A stretch of 40,557 nucleotides of DNA, taken from NCBI GenBank assembly GCA_002753515.1, contig PEAK01000040.1:1-40557 (forward strand). The letters run 5' to 3'. Of the stretch, positions 27,002 through 36,400 are shown one piece after another. The stretch is from Magnetococcales bacterium (GTDB lineage: Bacteria; Pseudomonadota; Magnetococcia; Magnetococcales; UBA8363). The position numbers and the translations under genes are program-made. Below the pieces are notes generated by a model. The model saw only the letters and a list, made by a program, of their open reading frames with translations. It searched no databases and had not been told where the DNA came from. How positions within the stretch are numbered: the stretch's first letter is position 1; the number at the start of each line of letters is the position of its first letter.

Positions 27002-27505
27002 TTATGGACTTGTTTCTTCATTGGTTTTGGGGTGACGAGATTGGAGCGTCCAACCTGTTTCGGGGGAATGGATCCAATACTCCATCCGACACCCCGAATC
27101 ACGATAGCGCCGGTATCGTTCACGACTGGCTTGCACCCCCTCGGCAATGTGACCGGGGACAAAATCCAGGACCATGTCAAAGTCACCAAATCTTTCCTCA
27201 AACCGCCCATGGGCCAGGAGCAAAACAGTCGCACCATTGATATCCTGCGGTTCCGTACACAAAAGGATGGGATGCCAGACGCTGTCGGCCCCGCCACAGA
27301 TGCCGTGGGGCAAAAAGGAATCGTTGCCCTGTGTCCACAAGGCCTCATCCAGCCTAGCCGCATGGTTCTGATCGGCCACCACAACGCACGCCTTGATGTT
27401 TTTGGCGACAATCCGACTCAAGAGTCCGAACAACAGGCGCTCCATGGGTCCCTGGGCCCATTGATAAAACCTGACTAATGTGACCCCGGGTTCCACCCGC
27501 GCCAC
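27002..27505 (-). CDS. holC: DNA polymerase III chi subunit
   Basis: The 167-residue protein matches HolC. It has an N-terminal strand and helix (TLVRFYQWAQGPMERLLFGLLSRI), CVVVADQNHAARLDEALWT, and the family hallmark FLPHG (NDSFLPHG). The C-terminus has the R-rich helix ASRERYRRYRDSGCR. Chi binds psi and single-strand-binding protein within the clamp loader of the replisome. The start is a GTG directly after the pepA stop (TAGGTG), with AAGGAG nine bases upstream inside pepA. The pair is therefore translationally coupled, the classic pepA-holC order. Confidence 0.88.
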   Translation of the reverse strand: MARVEPGVTLVRFYQWAQGPMERLLFGLLSRIVAKNIKACVVVADQNHAARLDEALWTQGNDSFLPHGICGGADSVWHPILLCTEPQDINGATVLLLAHGRFEERFGDFDMVLDFVPGHIAEGVQASRERYRRYRDSGCRMEYWIHSPETGWTLQSRHPKTNEETSP

Positions 27506-29035
27506 CTATTGCAGCTCCTTTTGGGCAAAACGGCACAGCAATCGTACACCAACACCCGTAGCCCCTTTGGGCTGACTGGGCTTTTTACCATTCATATCCC
27601 ACGCGGTCCCGGCAATGTCGATGTGCGCCCAGGGTGTGTCTTTATCGACAAACCGCGACAGGAAACACCCCGCAGTAATTGCTCCGGCATCCCGACCTCC
27701 GACATTTTTCATATCGGCCACAGGTGATTTGAGCAATTCCTGATAGCCGGGAAACAAAGGCAAGGGCCAAAGCCTTTCCCCCACTTTTTTGCCCGCCCGA
27801 CCCAAGCGGCGCAGCAATTTTTTATCAAATCCCATGAGACCGCTCGCCTCATGGCCCAAGGCCACGACACACGCCCCGGTCAGTGTCGCCAGATCGATAA
27901 TCATGTCCGGGGCCAAGGATCGGGCATGGTGCAAGGCATCGGCGAGGATCAACCGCCCTTCCGCATCGGTATTGATCACTTCGACCCATTGGCCACTGGC
28001 TGTTTCAATAATATCACCAGGACGTTGTGCCGTGGCCGAAGGCAAATTTTCTGCGGTGGGCACCAGACCAACAACGTTGACCGGAAGTTTCATGGCGGCG
28101 ATGGCATGCATAAAACCCAGCACTGCCGCCCCCCCCGCCATGTCAAACTTCATCTCCTCCATTTTGGCCCCTGGTTTTAACGAAATCCCTCCCGAATCGA
28201 AAGTAATCGCCTTGCCAACGACCACCAAAAGCGGACGGTCACCACCCTGCCGATATTCCAGCATGATCAACCGGGGCGGGTGGACACTCCCCTGACCAAC
28301 GGCCAGGATACCGTTCATCTTCTGTTTTTTCAGTTGTTTTTCATCCCATACCGTCACCTGGATGGGCAACGTTTCGGCCATCTTGCGTGCCTCTTGCGCC
28401 ATCCCCTCCGGGGTCAACACATTACCCGGCATATTACCCAGGTCTCGTGCCAAACACTGACCGTCACACACATGCTTGATGTGCTGCAATGTGTCACGCA
28501 ACCGTTCCAGACGCTTGCCCATGACGGCCAACTCCAGGGTAATTACATCCTGGGAAACCGCATCACCCTCCTGACCTTTCGTCTTGAATTGCTCAAAACG
28601 ATACCCCCCCAACCAAGCCCCCTGGGCCAAATACCCCGCACAAGCCCCCAAACCAATACCATTGTGCCGATCCAAGGCTAGGAGACACCCCAACCTGGCA
28701 ATCCCATGCGACCGGGCGATCTTGACCAGACGCGCACCAGTATCTTCCAAGGTTTGCGGCGTCACGGCCTTTTCCTTACCCAGGCCAATCAGCAATAACC
28801 GAACCGGGGCCTGGCCACTCCCCGCCACCGGCAAAAATAAAAAATGACCCTCTTTGCCTCGCAACCAGCCTGCGGCCAACGCCCGATCAATCTCCTTGGA
28901 CCACTCCTTGCAAGCAGTTGCCACAACCTTCTGGGGCTGACCGTCTTCATAAACACCAATGGCCAAGGCATCACAGGGCCAGGAGGGAATGGCATCCGCA
29001 TAGAGTTCGATATTCGTGTGCGCAGTATTCATCAT
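27506..29035 (-). CDS. pepA: Leucyl aminopeptidase (M17 family)
   Basis: The 509-residue protein has the usual PepA length. The catalytic C-terminal domain carries the metal-binding and active-site motifs: GKAITFDSGGISLKPG, EEMKFDMAGGAAVLG, and the M17 signature NTDAEGRLILADAL. Cytoplasmic hexamers of this family remove N-terminal residues from peptides using two metal ions; some homologues also bind DNA. The N-terminal domain is more divergent, as usual. Two adjacent ATG codons (29035 and 29032) are both possible starts. holC follows immediately. The gene is divergent from lptF, with 74 bases between. Confidence 0.93.
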   Translation of the reverse strand: MMNTAHTNIELYADAIPSWPCDALAIGVYEDGQPQKVVATACKEWSKEIDRALAAGWLRGKEGHFLFLPVAGSGQAPVRLLLIGLGKEKAVTPQTLEDTGARLVKIARSHGIARLGCLLALDRHNGIGLGACAGYLAQGAWLGGYRFEQFKTKGQEGDAVSQDVITLELAVMGKRLERLRDTLQHIKHVCDGQCLARDLGNMPGNVLTPEGMAQEARKMAETLPIQVTVWDEKQLKKQKMNGILAVGQGSVHPPRLIMLEYRQGGDRPLLVVVGKAITFDSGGISLKPGAKMEEMKFDMAGGAAVLGFMHAIAAMKLPVNVVGLVPTAENLPSATAQRPGDIIETASGQWVEVINTDAEGRLILADALHHARSLAPDMIIDLATLTGACVVALGHEASGLMGFDKKLLRRLGRAGKKVGERLWPLPLFPGYQELLKSPVADMKNVGGRDAGAITAGCFLSRFVDKDTPWAHIDIAGTAWDMNGKKPSQPKGATGVGVRLLCRFAQKELQ

Positions 29036-29109
29036 TTATCACCCTATTTTCCCTGGGATTTTGCCCAATCCCAGGCATCTCGTTGGAAAAGATGGCAGGC
29101 TGTCATGTC

Positions 29110-30285
29110 ATGATCAGGCTCTACAGATATCTATTCATCGAGTGCGCCATTTCTACGGCACTGGTGCTTTTTGTACTCACCTTTCTGATCATGCTGCCTA
29201 AAATCCTCAATCTGGTCGATCTATGGGTCAACAAAGGCGTGGACATTGGCGTCCTGGGCAGCATGATCCTTTGGCTCAGCCCCCAGTTCGTCGTCTCGGT
29301 GGTCCCCATGGCCTTGCTGATGGGAATCCTGCTGGCCCTGGGTCGCCTGTCCCAGGATAGCGAAATCGTCATTCTCAAGGCCAGTGGCATGAGTCTCTAC
29401 CAGATACTCTTCCCCATTGCAATCTTGATCACCCTCTTCACCCTGCTGACCATTGCCCTCAACATGACCGTGGTCCCCAACAGTTTCCATCGCTTTTCCA
29501 TCTTGCGTAACGCCTTGATATCCTCCACCACCTTGGCCTTGAAACCACAAACTTTCAACCAAACCATCCCCGGACTGACCATCTACATCCACGAAAAATC
29601 GGAAAATGGCAGCGTCATGTCCGGATTGCTCATCCACGACGAACGCAAACCAGACTCAATCGTCACGTTGACCGCCCGCAAGGGACAACTGCAGTTGCAC
29701 GGTGAAAACGATTCCATCCTGCTCCTGGAAGAGGGCAGCCGTCATGAAAAATTTCCCGGTGGTCGCTATCGCCACCTGCGTTTCGCCAATTACAATCTGG
29801 ATTTGGGGGTCTCCCTGGGACTGAAGGAGGAACAGCACAAGGCCAGTCAAAGAGAAATGGAACTCTCCAGCCTGATCGATTCCATCCTTTTCGATCCGCC
29901 GGAAGAATCCCTCAAGGGAATGGCCGAGCTTCATCGGCGCCTGGCCTACCCGGTCGCTGGCTTGATCCTGGGCGTGTTCTCAGTCGCCCTGGGCCTGCAA
30001 CAATCCCATCGCACCGGGCGCGTCTACGGTTTCATCGTCGCGGTCTTGACGCTCCTCTTCCATTATATGCTCCTCTCCTTCGGCGATGTCGCTGTCACCC
30101 GCGAACTCATTCCCACCGCCGCCGGTTATTGGTTACCCAACCTCCTCATGGCCCTGGTAACACTCTACGTCACCATTCATACCGCCAAAGATGGTTCGTT
30201 TACCGCCATCATCTGGCTATCGCAAAATATCGCCGCCCTGCCACAAAAATTTTTACGGCCACGCCCTACGCCGGGAGATTTTTGA
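29110..30285 (+). CDS. lptF: LPS export ABC transporter permease LptF
   Basis: The 391-residue protein has the LptF/LptG permease layout. Three N-terminal membrane segments come first (including ALVLFVLTFLIMLPKIL and FVVSVVPMALLMGILLALG). A periplasmic beta-jellyroll domain follows (about 130-270; GLTIYIHEKSENGSVMSGLL). Three C-terminal membrane segments close it (AYPVAGLILGVFSVALGLQ onward). RLSQDSEIVILKASGMSL is the conserved cytoplasmic loop that contacts LptB. LptB2FG extracts LPS from the inner membrane. The chosen ATG gives MIRLYRYLF, the standard LptF start; an ATG at 29092 is in frame. lptG follows four bases after the stop. Confidence 0.93.
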   Translation: MIRLYRYLFIECAISTALVLFVLTFLIMLPKILNLVDLWVNKGVDIGVLGSMILWLSPQFVVSVVPMALLMGILLALGRLSQDSEIVILKASGMSLYQILFPIAILITLFTLLTIALNMTVVPNSFHRFSILRNALISSTTLALKPQTFNQTIPGLTIYIHEKSENGSVMSGLLIHDERKPDSIVTLTARKGQLQLHGENDSILLLEEGSRHEKFPGGRYRHLRFANYNLDLGVSLGLKEEQHKASQREMELSSLIDSILFDPPEESLKGMAELHRRLAYPVAGLILGVFSVALGLQQSHRTGRVYGFIVAVLTLLFHYMLLSFGDVAVTRELIPTAAGYWLPNLLMALVTLYVTIHTAKDGSFTAIIWLSQNIAALPQKFLRPRPTPGDF

Positions 30286-30289
30286 ACCA

Positions 30290-31378
30290 ATGCCCATCCT
30301 GTTTCAATACCTCCTCAAACTCTTTCTGCAAAATTTCATGCAGGTGGTACTGGTCTTTATCGGGCTGTTCTTCGTGATCGACGGCCTCGAAAACGTCAGG
30401 CGTTTTTCCCAAAAAATCTATTTTTCCTGGGGCGATCTGGGATTGCTGCTCTTGAGCCGCCTGCCCGGCTTCCTCTCTCTTTTGCTGCCCGCCTTCGCTT
30501 TGCTAGCCTCCATGCTGGTCGTCTCCATCCTGAGCCGGCGCAACGAAATCACCGTCATGCGCGCCAGTGGCATCTCCCTACATCGTATCCTCATCCCCTT
30601 TTTGCTCGGAGGCATGATCATCGCCGCCCTGCACGTCATCCTCCAAGAGCAAATCGTCTGGCGCTGCAATTTGGCCGAACAATTCCTCCAGGATCGAATT
30701 ACCGGACGCTTTCTCACCGCCAAATCCAGCGAGGGGAGTTTTTGGTTGCGCAGTGGTCGACAGATCGTCCACGCCGCAAAGGCCAACCCTTCGGGCCTGG
30801 AACTTGAAGACGTCAGCGTGTTCCGCTTCGATGACAATAACAGTCTGACCACTCGCATCGATGCGGAAAACGCCTACTACCAAAACGGTCGCTGGTACTT
30901 GAGCAACGGCACGGTCTACCTCTTCGGCAAGGAAGCCAACGCCGAACCATTCCTCTACCAGGAATGGCCCGTCACCCTGGAACCAGTACAAATGGATCGT
31001 ACCCTGCCCGAACCGGAATATTTGTCCCTGTTGCAGCTTTGGGACCTCATGACCCGCCTCAAAAATGAAGGGGTGGACACCACCAGTTATGAAGTAACGT
31101 TTCACCGCAAAGTGGTGGAACCTTTCATAATCATGACAGCAATCCTGCTGGGATTTCCCTTTGCCATGCGGATACCGCGTCAGGGTGGCTTGACCCGTTC
31201 CATTTTCCTGGGAATCGTCCTGGGTTTTGCCATGTTCGTCATCGTCGATCTATCCTCCGCCATGGGGCTGGGAAACCGCCTGCCACCCCTGGTCGCCGCC
31301 TGGGCACCCGAACTGTTCTTTCTGGGAATTGGAGGATTTTTATTCCTGCATCTGGCCGAACCAAGGCGCGGCGGCTGA
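30290..31378 (+). CDS. lptG: LPS export ABC transporter permease LptG
   Basis: The 362-residue protein mirrors LptF: N-terminal membrane segments (FMQVVLVFIGLFFVIDGLE, FLSLLLPAFALLASMLVV), the LptB-contact loop SRRNEITVMRASGISLHRI, a periplasmic jellyroll domain, and three C-terminal segments. These include FIIMTAILLGFPFAMRIP and LGIVLGFAMFVIVDLSSAMG. It pairs with LptF in the LptB2FG exporter. The ATG at 30290 follows the lptF stop by four bases and has GGGAG about 13 bases upstream, inside lptF. No lptB, lptA or lptC is in the window. Confidence 0.93.
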   Translation: MPILFQYLLKLFLQNFMQVVLVFIGLFFVIDGLENVRRFSQKIYFSWGDLGLLLLSRLPGFLSLLLPAFALLASMLVVSILSRRNEITVMRASGISLHRILIPFLLGGMIIAALHVILQEQIVWRCNLAEQFLQDRITGRFLTAKSSEGSFWLRSGRQIVHAAKANPSGLELEDVSVFRFDDNNSLTTRIDAENAYYQNGRWYLSNGTVYLFGKEANAEPFLYQEWPVTLEPVQMDRTLPEPEYLSLLQLWDLMTRLKNEGVDTTSYEVTFHRKVVEPFIIMTAILLGFPFAMRIPRQGGLTRSIFLGIVLGFAMFVIVDLSSAMGLGNRLPPLVAAWAPELFFLGIGGFLFLHLAEPRRGG

Positions 31379-31500
31379 CAACCTATGCAACGTGGAGACC
31401 ACTCGGCCCCCATGCCCAAACGACTACAACCGATAGCAGCCGCTTCCTTGGTTCACCATGATGTGTCATACCTTCCAGGTCGATGAGGAAGCAAGCTGGT

Positions 31501-32244
31501 TCATGGCTTGGCGTCCCCCGATGCGACCGTATCCAGAAGGGACGCAAACTGTCTCTTACACCCCTTGGCATGCATCCAGGCCACTTGCGCCGGAACTGCC
31601 GTTACCGCTTTTGGGATCATATGGAGATTGGCCTCAATTTTACGCTTGCCAACTTCCAAATCCATGCGACTGCCATCCTTGAATGGAACATCAGGGGGTA
31701 ATTGAAGATTGGCCTCGCCTTTGGGCCAATCGGTATGCGCTTTCCATCTTTTCTTATCCAGGGTGACACCAACCACGGTATCCGACTTGGCATCGGCACG
31801 CCAGAGAACCAGACTTCCCCCCTCGCGGTAGCAATAACTGCCCCCTTGTGTCACATCAATCATCCAGGGATCTGGAAGTTTGTTACCCCCTTTATCGGTT
31901 GTCATGCTGCGGGTGGCTCCCAATTGGCTCTGGTCCTTGGCTTTGGAACCCGTGGTCAAGGCTGCCAAGGCCTCTTTGACGCCACCCGTCGTTGTGTCCC
32001 CCGCAGTCACCACTGGTCCCGAATAGGGTCCTTTCAGACGAATGATGCGGCCCGTTTCCGATACAAAAGCGGCGCTTTCTTTCGCGGCCAGGGAAAGGGT
32101 GGTGGTGCTGTCGACAGCTTGCCCGACCTGCAACTTACCCCCCTTGGCCTCCAACACCACCAGATTATCCGCCTGACTGCTGGCGGCACCCAAAAAACCT
32201 GCTACGGCCAAGACCGTTCCTGCCCAAATTTTTCCGCGCATCAT
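31501..32244 (-). CDS. Secreted protein of unknown function, paralog of the gene upstream
   Basis: I do not recognise a named family. The 247-residue protein has a signal peptide (about 1-26; AVAGFLGAASSQA before DNLVV). The mature part starts LVVLEAKGGKLQVGQAVDST, then FVSETGRIIRLKGPYSG. That glycine-rich beta pattern resembles FecR-like or SH3-like envelope proteins. It aligns along its whole length with its tandem neighbour (GGSYCYREGG against GGVHCYQEGE; WKAHTDWPKG in both; HAKGCKRQF against HEKGCQNQF). A conserved cysteine pair suggests a disulfide and a periplasmic or outer location. GGGAGGGG sits just before the ATGATG, which decides this start over a 20-residue extension. It follows its paralog by 14 bases in one operon. 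Confidence 0.7.
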   Translation of the reverse strand: MMRGKIWAGTVLAVAGFLGAASSQADNLVVLEAKGGKLQVGQAVDSTTTLSLAAKESAAFVSETGRIIRLKGPYSGPVVTAGDTTTGGVKEALAALTTGSKAKDQSQLGATRSMTTDKGGNKLPDPWMIDVTQGGSYCYREGGSLVLWRADAKSDTVVGVTLDKKRWKAHTDWPKGEANLQLPPDVPFKDGSRMDLEVGKRKIEANLHMIPKAVTAVPAQVAWMHAKGCKRQFASLLDTVASGDAKP

Positions 32245-32258
32245 CCCCTCCCGGATCG

Positions 32259-33002
32259 TTATTGCTTGATGGTACTCAACAAGGCCATAAATTGATTCTG
32301 ACATCCTTTTTCATGCAACCAAGCCACCCGGGCGGGATCCGTGGCAACCGTTTTGGGAACCTCATAGAGTACAGCCTCGGTTTTTTTACCTTCGACGTCA
32401 GCAGTGAGCTTCATACCATCCTGAACGGGTACGTTGTCCGGGAGCAGCAGACTGCTTTTGCCTTTGGGCCAGTCGGTATGGGCTTTCCATATATCGTTGC
32501 CCAAAGTGACGCGTATATTGGTGTCACGGCTGGGATCGGGACGCCAGAAGACCATGCGTTCACCCTCCTGATAGCAATGGACACCGCCCTGGCTGACATC
32601 GACCATCCACAAATCGGGTGGTGAGGGCGTTTTTTTGCCATCCTTGGCCATTTTAAAGGTGGAATCAGCGCTACGAGTAGCCCCCAGGGCACCTTTATCC
32701 TTGTCGCCGGCGCTGAGCAAACTCGCCATGGCGTCCTTGACCGAACCCGCAGCGGCTTCTCCCGAAGCCAATGCCGGGCCGGAATGGGGACCTTTCAGGC
32801 GAACGATACGTCCGGTATCGGCGACCAAAGAGGCACTTTCCCCTTCAGCCAGGTTCAGGGGTGTCGCGCTGTCAATGACCGCTCCCGCTTTCAATCCACC
32901 TCCTTTGGCATCCATAACCACCAGATTGACTGCCCCTGCAATTCTCCATACAAACAGGCAGCTGACCGCCAGGGCGCTGCCCAACCATAGTTTCCTGTTC
33001 AT
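32259..33002 (-). CDS. Secreted protein of unknown function, first of a tandem pair
   Basis: This 247-residue protein has a signal peptide (about 1-23; ALAVSCLFVWRIAGA before VNLVV). A domain shared with the next gene follows: VMDAKGGGLKAGAVIDSA, LVADTGRIVRLKGPHSG, LWMVDVSQGGVHCYQEGE, WKAHTDWPKGKSSLLLP, and WLHEKGCQNQF near the end. Function is unknown. The two cysteines of the mature part are at equal places in both paralogs. A strong AGGAGGAGG precedes the ATG. The operon is divergent from the giant surface-protein gene, with 458 bases between, so an envelope role linked to that protein is plausible but unproven. Divergence between the paralogs is substantial, so the duplication is old. Confidence 0.7.
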   Translation of the reverse strand: MNRKLWLGSALAVSCLFVWRIAGAVNLVVMDAKGGGLKAGAVIDSATPLNLAEGESASLVADTGRIVRLKGPHSGPALASGEAAAGSVKDAMASLLSAGDKDKGALGATRSADSTFKMAKDGKKTPSPPDLWMVDVSQGGVHCYQEGERMVFWRPDPSRDTNIRVTLGNDIWKAHTDWPKGKSSLLLPDNVPVQDGMKLTADVEGKKTEAVLYEVPKTVATDPARVAWLHEKGCQNQFMALLSTIKQ

Positions 33003-33460
33003 AGCCTCCTCCTATAATTACCAGGTCAACGGACTCTACCGCCCCCTGCTATAGTATAGCGCAAAACATGGGCCAATATCATGGGGAAGAAAAGTAGTAC
33101 AAACCATGGTTTTTTCCCTGCTTTTATCTTTGGATAATCAGGAAAATTTTATTTTATCCGCAGCCCGGATCATCCACTCGCCCGGATCAGGAAAACGAGA
33201 AAGTGTTGAATCATTTTACAGGATATGACATATTTTTTTACACTCCTGCAAGGCCGGACACCATTATCCACCGTCATGTCACTCTTTGGAAGAGCCGACA
33301 ATCCGTGTTGCATCAGGGTTGGGTCCCAAGCACAATCAGGATGCAACCAACGCATGAAGCTGGCACAGGTTTGGCTTGAGTAGATAGTAAAGATAAAGCT
33401 GCAACGAGTTTGTCCGGATACACACGATAGAAACTACGTTCCATAAGGAAGGCTCTTAAC
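33003..33460. other. Divergent intergenic region between the secreted pair and the giant protein gene
   Basis: It must hold both promoters. TATACT and TATAG-like boxes occur on the minus strand around 33045-33060. On the plus side AAGGAAGG (about 33443-33450) is the ribosome-binding site of the giant gene. I find no convincing -35 box for either. No gene is visible. Confidence 0.45.
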
Positions 33461-36400
33461 ATGGAAACCCAATGTCAGTGGGGCCAACCATTTCCTGTCC
33501 AATCCATAGCCTTGGAACCCCGTTTGATGTTTGATGCGGGACTGGCCGCCTTGGCCATGGAAACCATGGCGGGGGAACGGGTTGTCTCAACCCAACATAT
33601 CGATTGGATCCATCAGGGCCAGGATCCCGATCACCAACAGGAAATCCAGGCCTTGTTGCACCACTGGGAAAAACCAACCAATGCACCGCAAACAGTGGTG
33701 TTCATCGATTCCCGTGTTCCCGATTTAAACAGTTTGCTGACCGCGATTCCCCAGGGTACCCACGTGGAAATCATCAAACCCGGTGAGGATGGCATTGCCC
33801 GGATTACCCATGAACTTCAGGGGATGAAAAATCTGGAATCGATCCAAATTATTTCGCACGGATCTTCCGGGCATGTGCTTTTGGGCAATGCCAATGTGGA
33901 TATCGGCTCCATCAAAGCCAAGGAAGCCTCTTTGGCACAATGGGGAAAGGCATTAATACCGGGTGGGGATCTGTTGTTGTATGGTTGTGATATCGCCAAG
34001 GGCCTCGAAGGTCAGGCCTTTATCCGGGAGTTGGCCCACGAAACCGGGGCGGCGGTTGCTGCTTCCACAGATGATACCGGAGCCAAACCCTTGGGGGGCA
34101 ACTGGGATTTGGAATACAAGGTGGGTGTCGTTCAGGATCATTGGGGATTAAACCCGTTGGCCAAGGATGAGTATACAGGGTTGCTGGCCAATTTGTTGGT
34201 GACCAGTACCAACGATTCGGGGGCGGGAACTTTGCGTAATACGGTGGCGGCCGCTGCGGCGGGCGACACCATCCAATTTGACCCGAACCTGCGTAATGGT
34301 GCGGGACAAATTGCCATTTCCCTGACTTCGGGTGCTATTGCCCTGCCCAATGTGACGGTCGATGGCGATATCGCCTATACCGGCCACGCATTGGATGGCA
34401 AAGCGGACGTCACGATCGATGGCAGTACCAACAACAGCAGTATTTTTACCATCGCATCGGGTGCAACACTGAAAAGTTTGACGCTGACTCATGGTGCCGG
34501 AACCATCATCGGTGCCAGTCGCCTGGGCGGCGATGTTTATATCACCGGTGGCACGGTCACGATAACCGACACCAGTATCACGGCAGGGACGGCTACGTTT
34601 GGTGGTGGTTTGCGCGTTGACAGTGCCACGGTCACACTGACCCGCTGCACCGTGTCGGGTAATGCGGTAACGGCTGCAGGAACGGCATCGGGCGGCGGTA
34701 TCTATGCCAGTAACAGCACGCTAACGCTTACCGACAGTACAGTTTCCAACAACACAGCCAAGACTAACGGAGGCGGTATTTATGTGTCTTCCGCAACTGC
34801 CAACGCCACACTCACGATTCTAAACAGCACTGTCACCGCTAACGTTGCCAAATACAGTCTTGCAGGGGTGGGTAATGAAGGTGGTGGTGTGTTAACGTTT
34901 GCTGGAATTGGAACCATGACATTTTACATAGGGAACAGCCTTGTCAAAGAGAACTATTTGGGGAGTATCGGCGGGACTGCCAATGATATAAATCGGGCGG
35001 GCCTTTCTTACTCGTATGGCTATAATATGATTGGGAAACTTAATTTAATCAGTGGAGCTAGTTTTGCCGTAGCCAGTGATTTGGAGGGAACATCGTACAA
35101 TGCCGGGCTTCTCCCGCTGGCTGACAACGGCGGTACAACGCAAACCCATGCCTTAACGTCTTCCAGCCAAGCGATCAATAAAGGGGATCCCAACTATTCC
35201 GGTAGTTTGACCACAGACCAGGCGGGTCATCAACGTGTGGTCGGCAGCAGTATCGATATCGGTGCCTACGAATTGCAATACATCGAAGGTCTGACAGCAG
35301 GTCAGACGGTCAACGACAACAGTCAACTCTCTCCCTTCAGCAGCGTAACCATCCCCAATGATGGTACGGTCACCGTGACCATTACCTTGGACGATGCCGC
35401 CAAAGGCAGCTTTACGGCAGCCTCGTTGACCGCGTCGGGATTTACCGGACCGGTTGGAAATGCCTATTCCCTGGCTTCCACAACAGCAGCACTGGCCCAA
35501 ACCGCCATTCGCGCCCTGGTCTTTACCCCCACCTCCAATCGTGTCGCTCCCGGTTCCACCGAAACGACGACCCTGACCACGGTGATCACCGATGGCTCCT
35601 TGACCTTCAACGATGCCACGACAACCATTATTTCCACCTCCATCAACGATGCCCCAACCGCCACCCAGACCAATCAAAGCGTCACTTTCCTTGAAGATGC
35701 GGCCAGTGTCGCCTTGACGCCTATTGTAGTTGGTGATGTCGATGTGAGCGCGGTTATCACGGCTACCTTGACCCTGGCCAATCCGGCGGCGGGAAGCCTA
35801 ACGACAACCGGAGGCGGAAGTTATGTGTCCGGAACCGGGGTGTGGAGTATAACGGGTACTGTGTCCCAGGTGAATACAGCCCTGGCTGCGCTCACTTTTA
35901 TCCCTACTGCCAACTGGGAAACCAATACCACTCTGGCGGTTAACGTGACGGACGGCACCCTGGCAACGACTGGGACAACTTCCCTGAATGTCACCCCGGT
36001 CAACGATGCCCCAACAGCAACCAACACCACACAAAACATCACCTTCACTGAAAATGCGGCCAGCGTGACCTGGACCCCTGTAGTGGTCAGTGATGTGGAT
36101 ACGGGAGAAGTGATCACGGCCCAATTGACATTGGCGGACCCGGCGGCAGGTGTATTGACGACCACCGGAGGCGGAAGTTATGTGGCCGGGACCGGGGTAT
36201 GGAGCGTGACGGGCAGCGTCTCCACGGTCAACACGGCGTTGGCATCCGTCACTTTGGTGCCGAGTAGCCACTGGACAAGCGCAACCTCGATTGCCATCAA
36301 CATTGCCGATGGCGGTGAGGATGGCCAGTTGCCGGCCACCGGAACCATTGCCTTCACTGTGACGCCATTATCTTCTTCCGGTCCTACTGCAACGAACACG

